Below are positions 50,696 through 59,689 of a stretch of DNA of 64,000 bases, piece by piece. How positions within the stretch are numbered: the stretch's first letter is position 1; every line of letters starts with the position of its first letter. Where the stretch lies: the NCBI RefSeq assembly GCF_030398335.1, contig NZ_JAOAOP010000002.1, forward strand, positions 62,001 to 126,000, given 5' to 3'. Source of the stretch: Aquibium sp. A9E412 (GTDB taxonomy: Bacteria > Pseudomonadota > Alphaproteobacteria > Rhizobiales > Rhizobiaceae). The position numbers were made by a program, and so were the translations under genes. The notes under the pieces are model-generated. The model was given only the letters and a program-made list of their open reading frames with translations, had not been told where the DNA came from and ran no database searches.

Positions 50696-50739
50696 GACGG
50701 TCTCCGGGAGGCGGCGGCGCGCGAAGCGCCCGCGGTCAC

Positions 50740-51354
50740 TTAGGCCGGTTTGCCGGCCTCCGCAAGCCGCGCCGCGTAGCGCGCCATCGTGTCGATTTCG
50801 AGATTGACGCGGTCGCCCGGCCGGCGTTCGCCCCAGGTGGTGACGGCGAGCGAATGGTCGATCAGCAAGACGTCGAAGCGGTCGCCGTCGACGCCGTTGA
50901 CCGTCAGCGACGTACCGTCGAGCGCCACCGAGCCCTTGGGCGCGATGAAGCGGGCGAGCTCGGCCGGCGCGGCGAGCGTGAAGCGCACCGCCTCGCCCTC
51001 CGGCGCGCGCGCCAGGATCGTCGCCGTGCCGTCGACATGGCCGGACACGATGTGGCCGCCGAGCTCGTCGCCGACCCTGAGGGCGCGCTCCAGGTTGAGC
51101 CGCGTGCCCGGCCGCCAGTCGGCCGCCGTCGTCAGGCGCAGCGCCTCCTCCCAGGCCTCGGCCTCGAACCAGCGGCGGTTGTCGCCCGGCTCGGGCAGCG
51201 CGACGACGGTCAGGCACACCCCGGCGCAGGCGATCGAGGCGCCGATGGCGATGCCGGCGGGATCGTAGCCGGTCTCGATGCGCAGCCGCACGCCGCCGGC
51301 GCGCGGGGTGCGCTCGAGCACCGTGCCGACGTCGGTGACGATGCCTGTGAACAT
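50740..51354 (-). CDS. ribE: riboflavin synthase alpha subunit
   Basis: 204 residues with the internal two-fold lumazine-binding repeat. Repeat 1 starts [20 protein letters not shown] and includes [12 protein letters not shown]; repeat 2 starts [20 protein letters not shown] and includes [19 protein letters not shown]. Makes riboflavin by dismutating two lumazines. Its ATG overlaps the ribD TGA by one base (TGATG), so translation is coupled. Confidence 0.95.
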   Translation of the reverse strand: MFTGIVTDVGTVLERTPRAGGVRLRIETGYDPAGIAIGASIACAGVCLTVVALPEPGDNRRWFEAEAWEEALRLTTAADWRPGTRLNLERALRVGDELGGHIVSGHVDGTATILARAPEGEAVRFTLAAPAELARFIAPKGSVALDGTSLTVNGVDGDRFDVLLIDHSLAVTTWGERRPGDRVNLEIDTMARYAARLAEAGKPA

Positions 51355-52487
51355 CAGTCCGCCCTCACCCATTCCCGGTAGCTGTCGTCGCCGAAGCGCG
51401 CCGCGCGCAGCGCGCGGAAGCCGGCCGGCGGCGCATCGAGCGACAGCGGCGCGGCGACGCCGTCCGCGCCGATGGCGCGCGGGCCGGCAAACAGCGCCAG
51501 CCGGTCGACCAGCCCCTCCTCGAGGAAGGCGCGCGCGGTGACCGCGCCGCCCTCGACCAGCAGGCTCGACACGCCGCGCGCGGCGAGATCCTCCATCAGC
51601 TCGGGCAGCGCGATGCGGCCGTCCTCGGTGTCGACGGCGAGAAACTCCGCCCCCGCGCCGGCCAGCGCGGCGCGCCGCCCGGCATCGGCGTCGACGGCGG
51701 CGGCGAGCCACAGCGGCACCGTGCCGGCCGAGCGCGCCAGCTTGCCGTCGGGCGGCAGGCGCAGCGTGCGGTCGAGCACGATGCGCGCCGGCGAGCGCGC
51801 CTCGAGGCCCGGCAGCCGGCATGTCAGCTCGGGGTCGTCGGCGATCGCGGTGCCGACGCCGATCAGGATGGCGTCGGCCTCCGCGCGCATGAGATGCACC
51901 TGGCGGCGCGCCACCTCGCCGGTCACCGCGACCTGGCCGCAGCCCGGCAGGCCGATCTTGCCGTCGGCCGAAACCGCAAGCTTGAGAGTCACTTCCGGGC
52001 GGCGCTTCACGGAGCGAGTCAGGTAGCCGGCCATCAGGTCGGCCGCCATGCCGGCGAGCACGCCCTCGACCACGGCGACGCCGGCGGCGCGCAGCATGGC
52101 GTAGCCGCGGCCCGACACGCGCGCATCGGGATCGCTGGCGCCGCCGACCACGCGGGCGACGCCGGCGGTCACCAGCGCCTCGGCGCAGGGCGGCGTGCGG
52201 CCGTGATGGGCGCAGGGCTCGAGCGTGACATAGGCGGTGGCGCCGTGCGCCAGCGGCCCCGCCTCGGCGAGCGCCGCGGCCTCGGCGTGCGGCCGGCCGC
52301 CGACGGCGGTGACGCCGCGGCCGACGACGCGCGGCCCGTCGCCGTCGTCACGCACGATCAGGGTGGCGACCGAGGGGTTGGTGCCGGTCAGGCCGAGATG
52401 GCGGCGCGAGAAGCGGATCGCCGCGGCCATGAAGCGACGGTCGAGGGCCTCCGCCCCGGCGGGGTCGGCAGCGGCGCCGGGCGGCAC
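51354..52487 (-). CDS. ribD: bifunctional riboflavin biosynthesis deaminase/reductase RibD
   Basis: 377 residues. N-terminal deaminase with zinc ligands His67 ([11 protein letters not shown]), Cys92 and Cys101 ([13 protein letters not shown]). C-terminal reductase from about residue 150 ([40 protein letters not shown]). Deaminates and then reduces the pyrimidine intermediate. GTG start at 52487, 3 bp after the nrdR stop; an ATG 19 codons later would cut into the deaminase helix. Confidence 0.94.
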   Translation of the reverse strand: MPPGAAADPAGAEALDRRFMAAAIRFSRRHLGLTGTNPSVATLIVRDDGDGPRVVGRGVTAVGGRPHAEAAALAEAGPLAHGATAYVTLEPCAHHGRTPPCAEALVTAGVARVVGGASDPDARVSGRGYAMLRAAGVAVVEGVLAGMAADLMAGYLTRSVKRRPEVTLKLAVSADGKIGLPGCGQVAVTGEVARRQVHLMRAEADAILIGVGTAIADDPELTCRLPGLEARSPARIVLDRTLRLPPDGKLARSAGTVPLWLAAAVDADAGRRAALAGAGAEFLAVDTEDGRIALPELMEDLAARGVSSLLVEGGAVTARAFLEEGLVDRLALFAGPRAIGADGVAAPLSLDAPPAGFRALRAARFGDDSYREWVRAD

Positions 52488-52490
52488 GGC

Positions 52491-52955
52491 TCAGCCCACC
52501 TCTTCCTGGCCGCGCAGCTCGCCGAGCACGTCGTGGAAGTCCTTGGCCTCGCGGAAGTTGCGGTAGACCGAGGCGTAGCGGACATAGGCGACGTCGTCGA
52601 GCGCCTTCAGCGCCTCCATGACGAGCCGGCCGACGTCGTCGGAGGCGATCTCCGCCTCGCCGGAGCTCTCGAGCTGGCGCACGATGCCGGTGACCGCACG
52701 CTCGACCCGCTCGGGCTCGACGTTGCGCTTCCGCAGCGCGATGTCGAAGGAGCGCATCAGCTTGTCGCGGTCGAACGGCACCTTGCGGCCGGACCGCTTG
52801 ACCACGACCAGGTCGCGCAGCTGCACCCGCTCGAAGGTGGTGAAGCGGCCGCCGCAATCCGGGCACACGCGCCGGCGACGGATCGCCACGCCGTCCTCGG
52901 CGGGGCGCGAATCCTTCACCTGCGTGTCCTGCGACTGGCAGTAGGGACAGCGCAT
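52491..52955 (-). CDS. nrdR: transcriptional repressor NrdR
   Basis: 154 residues. Zinc ribbon with Cys3, Cys6, Cys31 and Cys34 ([30 protein letters not shown]), then an ATP-cone domain ([20 protein letters not shown] to [11 protein letters not shown]). Represses ribonucleotide reductase genes in response to ATP/dATP. Placed between glyA and ribD as usual in the class; 38 bp after glyA. Confidence 0.97.
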   Translation of the reverse strand: MRCPYCQSQDTQVKDSRPAEDGVAIRRRRVCPDCGGRFTTFERVQLRDLVVVKRSGRKVPFDRDKLMRSFDIALRKRNVEPERVERAVTGIVRQLESSGEAEIASDDVGRLVMEALKALDDVAYVRYASVYRNFREAKDFHDVLGELRGQEEVG

Positions 52956-52993
52956 CGGCCGCTTACCTCGCGATTCGGAACGCCGCCTTCCGC

Positions 52994-54307
52994 CTACCCC
53001 AGATGGGGATAGATCGGGAAGCGGTCGGTGAGCGCGACGACGCGCTGCTTCACCGCTTCCTCGACGGCGCGGTTGTCATCGTCCCCGGCAGCATCGCGCA
53101 AGCCGTCGAGCACCTCGGCGATCATGCCGCCGATGTCGCGGAACTCGGCGACGCCGAAGCCGCGCGTGGTGCCGGCCGGGGTGCCGAGCCGGATGCCCGA
53201 GGTGACGAACGGCTTTTCCGGGTCGAAGGGGATGCCGTTCTTGTTGCAGGTGATGTTGGCGCGGCCGAGCGCGGCCTCGGCGCGCTTGCCGGTGGCCTGC
53301 TTGGGCCGCAGGTCGACCAGCATCAGGTGGTTGTCGGTGCCGCCCGACACGATGTCGAGGCCGGTCTCCTTGAGGCTTTCGGCGAGCGCCTTGGCGTTGG
53401 CCACCACGTCGGCGGCATAGCTGCGGAAGGACGGCTCGAGCGCCTCGCCGAGCGCCACCGCCTTGGCGGCGATGACGTGCATCAGCGGGCCGCCCTGCAG
53501 GCCGGGGAAGACGGCCGAGTTGACCTTCTTGGCGATCTGCTCGTCATTGGTCAGGATCAGGCCGCCGCGCGGGCCGCGCAGCGACTTGTGCGTGGTGGTC
53601 GTCACCACATGGGCGTGCGGCACCGGCGAGGGATGCGCGCCGCCGGCGACCAGGCCGGCGATGTGCGCCATGTCGACCATCAGCCAGGCGCCGACGGCGT
53701 CGGCGATGGCGCGGAAGCGCTCGAAGTCCCACAGCCGCGAATAGGCGGTGCCGCCGGCGATGATCAGCTTCGGCTTGTGCTCGTGCGCCAGCCGCTCGAC
53801 CTCGTCCATGTCGAGCAGATGGTCGTCGCGGCGCACGCCGTAGGAGACCACGTTGAACCACTTGCCCGACATGTTGACCGGCGAGCCGTGCGTGAGATGG
53901 CCGCCGGAGTTCAGGTCGAGGCCCATGAAGGTGTCGCCGGGCTGCAGCAGCGCCAGGAACACCGCCTGGTTCATCTGGCTGCCGGAGTTGGGCTGCACGT
54001 TGGCGTAGTTGCAGCCGAACAGCGTCTTGGCGCGCGCGATCGCCAGCTCCTCGACGACGTCGACATACTGGCAGCCGCCATAGTAGCGCTTGCCCGGATA
54101 GCCCTCGGCATATTTGTTGGTGAGCACCGTGCCCTGCGCCTCCATGACGGCGCGCGAGACGATGTTCTCCGACGCGATCAGCTCGATCTCGTGGCGCTGC
54201 CGACCGAGCTCCGATCCGATCGCGCGGAACACCTCCGGATCGCGCTCGGCAAGCGGCGTGGAGAAAAAGCGATCGGACTGCGCCGGGGCGGCGGAAGCTG
54301 TCGCCAT
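52994..54307 (-). CDS. glyA: serine hydroxymethyltransferase
   Basis: 437 residues. PLP enzyme for serine-glycine interconversion and C1-tetrahydrofolate supply. [20 protein letters not shown], the [19 protein letters not shown] stretch, the PLP lysine in [19 protein letters not shown] and [20 protein letters not shown] are all intact. No glycine riboswitch was recognised in the ~200 bp upstream. First gene of the glyA-nrdR-rib-nusB series. Confidence 0.97.
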   Translation of the reverse strand: MATASAAPAQSDRFFSTPLAERDPEVFRAIGSELGRQRHEIELIASENIVSRAVMEAQGTVLTNKYAEGYPGKRYYGGCQYVDVVEELAIARAKTLFGCNYANVQPNSGSQMNQAVFLALLQPGDTFMGLDLNSGGHLTHGSPVNMSGKWFNVVSYGVRRDDHLLDMDEVERLAHEHKPKLIIAGGTAYSRLWDFERFRAIADAVGAWLMVDMAHIAGLVAGGAHPSPVPHAHVVTTTTHKSLRGPRGGLILTNDEQIAKKVNSAVFPGLQGGPLMHVIAAKAVALGEALEPSFRSYAADVVANAKALAESLKETGLDIVSGGTDNHLMLVDLRPKQATGKRAEAALGRANITCNKNGIPFDPEKPFVTSGIRLGTPAGTTRGFGVAEFRDIGGMIAEVLDGLRDAAGDDDNRAVEEAVKQRVVALTDRFPIYPHLG

Positions 54308-54518
54308 GGTGTCTTCCTTCTCGGTCTCGGGAAACGAACGCCCGCGCGCTTACCATGTTTCGCGGCACGGCACCACGCACCCGGCGGCAAATTTCGTTGC
54401 GGCGGGGTGACGCGACCGGCAATCGCCGTCGCATTCGTGGCAGCCGGCGCGCCGTCCGCGCGCTATCGACGGCGAGGCGCCGCAGCGGCGGCGGATGGAA
54501 GCGGGAGACGACGGAACG

Positions 54519-56039
54519 ATGTGCGGATTCGTGTGCCTGTGGAACGTCGGCGACGAAGCGCTCGCCGAGCGCATGATCGGCAAGATCGCCCATCGCGGGC
54601 CGGACGCGGTGGCGGTGGCGCGGCTGGCCGGCCAGCCGATCGTCATGGCGCACTGCCGGCTGTCGATCATCGGTCCCGACAACGGCGCCCAGCCGATCTA
54701 CCAGGGCGACGACATCCTGGTCGCCAACGGCGAAATCTACAACCACGCCGACCTGCGCGCCATCCTCGGGCCGAGCGCCTTCGCCACGGCGAGCGACAGC
54801 GAGACCATCCTGCACCTGTTCCGCTCCGGCGCGCTGCGCTGGATCGACCGGCTCGACGGCATGTTCGCCTTCGTGCTGGCGACGCGCGAACGGGTGATCG
54901 CCGCGCGCGACCCGCTCGGCATCAAGCCGCTCTACATGGCGCGCATCGGCGCGGGCTGCGGCTTCGCCTCCGAGCTCAAGGCGTTCGACGGCCTGGGCCT
55001 GAGCGACATCCGGACGGTGCCGCCGGGCACGCTCTACGACAGCCGCGACGGCTGGCGGCGCTGGTACCGCACACCGCAGGGCGCCGGCGCCTGCGAGCCG
55101 GGGCTCGACATCGACCAGACGGCGCGCGAGCTGCGCCTGGTGCTCGAAGAGGCGGTCGCCAAGTGGCTGACCGCCGATGTCGAGGTCGGCGCCTTCCTGT
55201 CGGGCGGGCTCGACAGCTCGATCATCGCCGCGATCGCCCAGAAGGTGCTGGCGGCGGCCGGCAAGGGTCCGCTCAAGACCTTCTCGGTCGGCACGGCCGG
55301 CTCGCCGGATCTCGACGCCGCGCGCCGCGTCGCCGCGCATATCGGCTCCGACCATCGCGAGCACGTCTTCACCGCCGCCGAGGTGGCGCAGGCCCTGCCG
55401 CACGTCGTCTATCACCTGGAGAGCGCCGACGTGGACCTGGTGCGCAGCGCGGTGCCGACGCTGTTCGCCGCGCGGCTGGCGCGGCGCTCGGTCAAGGCGG
55501 TGCTGACGGGCGAAGGCGCCGACGAGCTGTTCGCCGGCTATGCCTATCACCACGCCTATGTCGACAGCCCGCGCGCGCTGGCCGACGAGCTGACACGCAG
55601 TCTCGGCACGATGCACAACATCAACCTGCAGCGCGTCGACCGCATCACCATGTCGGAGAGCCTGGAGGCGCGCACGCCGTTCCTCGACCGCGACCTGATC
55701 GATTTCGCCCAGTCGGTGCCGGCCGCCCTCAAGCTGCGGCGCACCGACCCGGCGGACGCCGAGGCGACCGGCGCGACGACCGAGAAGTGGATCCTGCGCA
55801 AGGCCTGCGCCGACCTGCTGCCGGCGGCGCTGGTGTGGCGCAAGAAGGCGCAGTTCGACGAGGGATCGGGCACGGTGGCGGCGTTGCGCGAGGCGCTGGC
55901 GCTGACGTCCGGCGAGAGCGAGGTCGGCCGGGCGCGCGAGCGCGCGCTCTACGAGCGGCTCTTGCGCGCGCGCTTCGTCGATGCCGATCTGGTGCTCGCC
56001 AATGCCGGCACCTGGGAGGCCGGCCGGGTGGCGGTGTAG
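54519..56039 (+). CDS. asparagine synthase (glutamine-hydrolysing) family protein
   Basis: 506 residues. The Ntn glutaminase domain begins at Cys2 (MCGFVCLWN), so the start must be the ATG at 54519; IAHRGPDAVA and VANGEIYNHADLRAIL are the following glutaminase motifs. The synthetase domain has the PP-loop VGAFLSGGLDSSIIAAIAQK near residue 227 and VLTGEGADELFAGYAYH. Probably AsnB (asparagine from aspartate), but members also amidate other substrates; it is shorter than E. coli AsnB (554). Stands alone, convergent with the L,D-transpeptidase, with repeat copy D between. Confidence 0.85.
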   Translation: MCGFVCLWNVGDEALAERMIGKIAHRGPDAVAVARLAGQPIVMAHCRLSIIGPDNGAQPIYQGDDILVANGEIYNHADLRAILGPSAFATASDSETILHLFRSGALRWIDRLDGMFAFVLATRERVIAARDPLGIKPLYMARIGAGCGFASELKAFDGLGLSDIRTVPPGTLYDSRDGWRRWYRTPQGAGACEPGLDIDQTARELRLVLEEAVAKWLTADVEVGAFLSGGLDSSIIAAIAQKVLAAAGKGPLKTFSVGTAGSPDLDAARRVAAHIGSDHREHVFTAAEVAQALPHVVYHLESADVDLVRSAVPTLFAARLARRSVKAVLTGEGADELFAGYAYHHAYVDSPRALADELTRSLGTMHNINLQRVDRITMSESLEARTPFLDRDLIDFAQSVPAALKLRRTDPADAEATGATTEKWILRKACADLLPAALVWRKKAQFDEGSGTVAALREALALTSGESEVGRARERALYERLLRARFVDADLVLANAGTWEAGRVAV

Positions 56040-56067
56040 CGGGCGGCGCTGCGGCGCCGGAGCCGCT

Positions 56068-56162
56068 CCGCTTGTCGCGGAACCGCAGATCGGCGCCAGC
56101 TTATCGTCTTGACGCGTTTGCGAACGGCGAACCGGTTTCCACCTCGCCTGGAAACGCTATAG
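56068..56162 (+). repeat. intergenic repeat family, copy D
   Basis: CCGCTTGTCGCGGAACCGCAG, ATCGGCGCCAGC, TTATCGTCTTGACGCGTTTG, CGAACGGCGAACCG, hairpin GTTTCCA-CCTCGCC-TGGAAAC and the end CGCTATAG. Between convergent genes; 28 bp after the asparagine synthase stop. Confidence 0.85.
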
Positions 56163-56212
56163 GCCGCGCCACCTTCCGTCGGGGCCGGCGGCCGGCCTGC
56201 GCCGGACGCGCC

Positions 56213-57466
56213 TCACAGCGCGGTCGAGATCTGCAGCTCGTCGACCCCGTCGCGGCCGTAGATGTCGTCGCGGAAATGCACCACGCCGTCCTCGTTCGAC
56301 CAGGCCGAGATGTAGGTGAAGTAGACCGGGACCGGGTTGCCGAGCGGCACGGAGATGTCCTCCTCGGTCTGGATGGTGCGCTCGAAGCGCTGGCGGTCCC
56401 AGCCCTCGGTGTCGCGCAACAGCCAGGTGACGAGGTCGCGCACGTTCTGCACGCGCACGCAGCCCGAAGAGTGGAAGCGGGCCTGGTCGCGGAACAGGCT
56501 CTGCTGCGGCGTGTCGTGCATGTAGACGGCGTGCGGGTTCGGGAAGTTGATCTTCACCGAGGCCATGGCGTTGATCTTGCCGGGGTCCTGCCGGAAGCGC
56601 AGGTTCGCCGCCTCGTCCGTCGACCAGTCGATGGTCATCGGATCGATCTCGTCGCCGTTCGGTGCCAGGATGCGGATGTTGTTGTCGCGCAGATAGTCGG
56701 GGTTCTCGCGCATCAGCGGGATGATGTCCTTGCGGACGATCGACTGCGGCGCGTTCCAGTACGGATTGATGATGACTTCGTTGATCTTGGAATTGAGGAT
56801 CGGCGTCTGGCGGTCGACCTTGCCGACGATGGCGGTGTGGCGCAGCGCGACGCGGCCGTTCTCCACCGCCTCGATCTGGGCGGCCGGAATGTTGACCATC
56901 ACGTAGCGGTCGCCGAGGAAGCCCGACATCGAGCGCAGCCGCACCAGGTTGGTCTCGAGCTGGCCGAGGCGGATCGGCGCCGAGACGTTGAGCGCGGCGA
57001 AGGTGTGCGCCCCCGACACGCCGTCGGCCGGCAAACCGTGACGCACCTGGAAGCGCTTCAGCGCGGAATCGACATAGGTGTCGAAGGCCGGCGACATGCC
57101 GGCGCGCTGCGACAGGTCGCCCGAGATCATCAGCCGGCGGCGCAGCACCTCGACGTCCGGGTCGATGACGCCGAGCTCGAGCCGCTTGCGCGCCGGCACC
57201 ACCGGCCAGCCGCCGCGTGCCACGATGTCGGCGTACTGCATGATCGAGCGCTCGACATGCGAGGCCGTCGCGGCGCTCAGCGTCGGCATGGTCGACAGCA
57301 CCTGGCTGGTGCGGCCGGCGCCGGCGTCGAACTGGTCGTTCCATGCGCCGCGGCGCGGCGAGTTGATGATCTCGTCGATCACGCTCTGCGCCAGCGCGGG
57401 AGCTGCGGCCGCCGTCGCGGCCATCGCCGCCGAGCCGCGGAGAAACAGGCGTCGGGTCGTCTTCAT
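56213..57466 (-). CDS. L,D-transpeptidase with peptidoglycan-binding domain (YcbB/LdtP-like)
   Basis: 417 residues. A Tat-like signal peptide (TRRLFLRGSAAM, twin Arg) ending near ALAQ sends it to the periplasm. PG_binding_1-like segment VDSALKRFQVRHGLPADGVS, then the YkuD catalytic domain with YVMVNIPAAQIEAVENGR, AVYMHDTPQQSLF and the nucleophile Cys near residue 334 in HSSGCVRVQN. It makes 3-3 cross-links or attaches proteins to peptidoglycan. It is downstream of DUF2189 and ldtR on the same strand; in Liberibacter the LdtR regulator controls such an enzyme. RBS weak; TTG 57490 is an alternative start. Confidence 0.9.
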   Translation of the reverse strand: MKTTRRLFLRGSAAMAATAAAAPALAQSVIDEIINSPRRGAWNDQFDAGAGRTSQVLSTMPTLSAATASHVERSIMQYADIVARGGWPVVPARKRLELGVIDPDVEVLRRRLMISGDLSQRAGMSPAFDTYVDSALKRFQVRHGLPADGVSGAHTFAALNVSAPIRLGQLETNLVRLRSMSGFLGDRYVMVNIPAAQIEAVENGRVALRHTAIVGKVDRQTPILNSKINEVIINPYWNAPQSIVRKDIIPLMRENPDYLRDNNIRILAPNGDEIDPMTIDWSTDEAANLRFRQDPGKINAMASVKINFPNPHAVYMHDTPQQSLFRDQARFHSSGCVRVQNVRDLVTWLLRDTEGWDRQRFERTIQTEEDISVPLGNPVPVYFTYISAWSNEDGVVHFRDDIYGRDGVDELQISTAL

Positions 57467-57597
57467 CGTGCTGCCGGAACCCCCTTGCAAGCGCGCAGCC
57501 GCCCGGACGGCGGCCCGCGCGGGACGCAGTGTCTGACGTGTCAGTTGAATATGGCCTTAACGTGGCCGGCGCCAAGGGCGGCGCCGCGTTAAGGCGC

Positions 57598-58395
57598 TCA
57601 GGCCGGCGCGACGGCGCGCCGGTAGAGGTGCCAGGTGGCGTGGCCGAGCACCGGCAGGACGATGAACAGGCCGACGAAGAACGGCACGCAGGCCGCCAGC
57701 ACCGCGAGCGTGACGACGACGCCCCAGCCGAGCATGACGACGGGGCTGGCGAAGACCGCGCGCACGCTGGTGATCATGGCGGTGACGAAGTCGGTCTCGC
57801 GCTCGAGCAGCAGCGGCATCGAGATCACGGTCAGCGAGAACAGCGCCAGCGCCAGCGCCGCGCCGACCACGTGGCCGACCGCCAGGAAGGTCCAGCCCTG
57901 CGTGGTCGTCAGCACCACCTCGGCGAAACGGTCGAGCGTGGAAAACGACATGCGGCCCAGAAACAGCGCGATCAGCAGCCGCACCTGATACATCCACACC
58001 CAGAACACGAACAGCATGACGAAGGCCATCCACGACAGCTCGCGGGCGCGCTGCGCCCACACCACGGTCAGCACCTCGCCCCAGCGCGGCGTGCGGCCGC
58101 GTTCGAGCTGGCGGCTGACCTCGTAGAGGCCGACGGCGGCGAACGGACCGACGAGCGGAAAGCCGATGGCGAAGGGGTAGATCATCCACGGCATGTCCCA
58201 CACCGTCAGCGCCAGCGCGATGACGACGCCGACGACCGCGAAGACGCCGCCGAAGAACAGGCCGAACAAGGGCTGGCGCACGAAGTCGGCGATGCCGGCG
58301 GAGAGGCTGGCGGCGACGTCGTCGATGCCGATCGCCCGCACCTCGGGCATGCCGGCCGGCTGCCGGCTGCCGCGCTCGGCTCCCGCGTTATGCAT
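57598..58395 (-). CDS. DUF2189 family membrane protein
   Basis: 265 residues with about six hydrophobic helices (LFGLFFGGVFAVVGVVIALA, WMIYPFAIGFPLVGPFAAVG, WMAFVMLFVFWVWMYQVRLL, FLAVGHVVGAALALALFSLT, SPVVMLGWGVVVTLAVLAAC, PFFVGLFIVLPVLGHATWHL). The GFPLVGPFAAVGLYEVSRQLERG stretch is characteristic of DUF2189, described only as putative integral membrane proteins. RBS GGGAGGAG is 5 bases before the ATG. Set between ldtR and the L,D-transpeptidase, so an envelope role is possible. Confidence 0.82.
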   Translation of the reverse strand: MHNAGAERGSRQPAGMPEVRAIGIDDVAASLSAGIADFVRQPLFGLFFGGVFAVVGVVIALALTVWDMPWMIYPFAIGFPLVGPFAAVGLYEVSRQLERGRTPRWGEVLTVVWAQRARELSWMAFVMLFVFWVWMYQVRLLIALFLGRMSFSTLDRFAEVVLTTTQGWTFLAVGHVVGAALALALFSLTVISMPLLLERETDFVTAMITSVRAVFASPVVMLGWGVVVTLAVLAACVPFFVGLFIVLPVLGHATWHLYRRAVAPA

Positions 58396-58553
58396 GATCT
58401 CCTCCCTGCCCTGGCGGGCACCGGCCTCCTCCGGCACCCGGGCGCATCCTGCCCGACTTCCTGCCCAAGGCCTTGACGGAGATCAAGAGGCGCGCGCGGA
58501 GCGGCCGCCGGCCCTGCCGGCGGCCCGCCCTGGCGCCGCGCGAGAGACGCGGC

Positions 58554-59069
58554 CTACATGCGGTAGGCGATGGTGTCGTTCCAGAAGCGGTCGAGCCGCT
58601 GCAGCGCCCGGTTCATCTGCTGGAACTCGTCGGCATTGATGCCGCCGACCTGCTCGATCGAGCCGATGTGGCGCTCGTACAGCCCCTCGACGATGCGCGC
58701 GACCTCCTGGCCCTTGGGCGTCAGGCTGACGCGCACCGAGCGCCGATCGACCCGCGAGCGCTGGTGGTTGATGAAACCGAGATCGACCAGCTTCTTGAGG
58801 TTGTAGGAGACGTTCGAGCCGAGATAGTAGCCGCGCGAGCGCAGCTCGCCCGCCGTCAGCTCGGCGCTGCCGATGTTGAACAGCAGCAGCGCCTGGATGG
58901 CGTTGATGTCGCTGCGTCCGTTGCGCTCGAACTCGTCCTTGATGACGTCGAGCAGCCGGCGGTGCAGCCGCTCGACGAGCTGCAGGGACTCCAGATAGAG
59001 CGAGCGGATCGCTTCCTTGCGATCGCCCTGATACGGGGCGGAACTATCCGCGGGTCGCGAATTCATCAT
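58554..59069 (-). CDS. ldtR: MarR family regulator LdtR
   Basis: 171 residues. Winged helix of MarR type: INAIQALLLFNIGSAELTAG, YLGSNVSYNLKKLVDLGFIN as recognition helix and HQRSRVDRRSVRVSLTPKGQ as wing, with long N- and C-terminal dimerisation helices. The N-terminal [20 protein letters not shown] agrees with LdtR of Liberibacter and rhizobia, which controls an L,D-transpeptidase gene and osmotic tolerance. The first of two adjacent ATGs is used (GAGAGG 10 bases upstream). The AT-rich 197 bp upstream must hold its promoter. Confidence 0.82.
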   Translation of the reverse strand: MMNSRPADSSAPYQGDRKEAIRSLYLESLQLVERLHRRLLDVIKDEFERNGRSDINAIQALLLFNIGSAELTAGELRSRGYYLGSNVSYNLKKLVDLGFINHQRSRVDRRSVRVSLTPKGQEVARIVEGLYERHIGSIEQVGGINADEFQQMNRALQRLDRFWNDTIAYRM

Positions 59070-59266
59070 GGCTCTTGCCTCTCGTTTGACGCCCGGTGAT
59101 TTTTTTCTTGCTCACCTTGGCCCGACCCTATCGAATGCCCCTAAAATTCGACTTAAACGTCAGGCTTAACAAGAGCTTATTGGCGAAAGGCTGATGCCAG
59201 CACTAATGAAAGGTTAGACGGACCGGGCAAATGCCGACGATCGCGCCGGCGCGGCCGGGCGCCGTC

Positions 59267-59689
59267 TCAGGCCTCGCGGGCGCGGCGCTCGCGGTAGAGA
59301 AGGACCTGCAGCACCGCATAGGCGAGCGCGATGGCGCCGTGCAGCGCGAGACGCAGCGGCTCGGCGCCGTAGAGATCGGCAAAGCCGGCATACATCGTCG
59401 TCTCGGCCGCCGCGCAGACCGCCCAGATCACCACGCCCCAGGACGACAGCGACCACAGGCCGACGGCGGCGAAGGGCAGCATCACCGCCAGCGAGACCGC
59501 GGCCACCTGCCAGTGCAGCGGCATCAGGTCGAAGCGCCACAGCGCCCCGTCGTAGAGGCCGACCAGGCGCACCCAGTAGAGCACGCCCAGCACGAGGCAG
59601 TAGGCGGCGGCGAGCCGGTGCAGGAGCGCGAACAGGTTCTCCGCGGGCGAGCCGTGCGCGGGCACGCCGTCGACCGGCTCCACCGTCAC
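59267..59689 (-). CDS. DUF6163-like small membrane protein
   Basis: 140 residues with four hydrophobic helices (ALLHRLAAAYCLVLGVLYWV, QVAAVSLAVMLPFAAVGLWS, SWGVVIWAVCAAAETTMYAG, LRLALHGAIALAYAVLQVLL). Matches my recollection of DUF6163, small Hyphomicrobiales membrane proteins that stand beside the crotonase and hemB genes. GTG start at 59689 overlaps the upstream stop (GTGA), showing coupling. Function unknown. The region beyond it, to 59230, carries no gene. Confidence 0.65.
   Translation of the reverse strand: MTVEPVDGVPAHGSPAENLFALLHRLAAAYCLVLGVLYWVRLVGLYDGALWRFDLMPLHWQVAAVSLAVMLPFAAVGLWSLSSWGVVIWAVCAAAETTMYAGFADLYGAEPLRLALHGAIALAYAVLQVLLYRERRAREA

Noticed and set aside
54308-54518. Possible glycine riboswitch upstream of glyA
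   Set aside because: No tandem aptamer pattern is visible, and the divergent asparagine synthase leader also shows no conserved structure.
53003-57592. A 1529-codon open frame on the plus strand across glyA, asparagine synthase and the L,D-transpeptidase
   Set aside because: It covers several well-supported genes on either strand, has no coherent domain, and includes the intergenic repeat; it is a GC-driven shadow.
57540-57597. Terminator after the DUF2189 gene (GGCGCC inverted repeat)
   Set aside because: Short, self-complementary GC arms without a T-run; not convincing.
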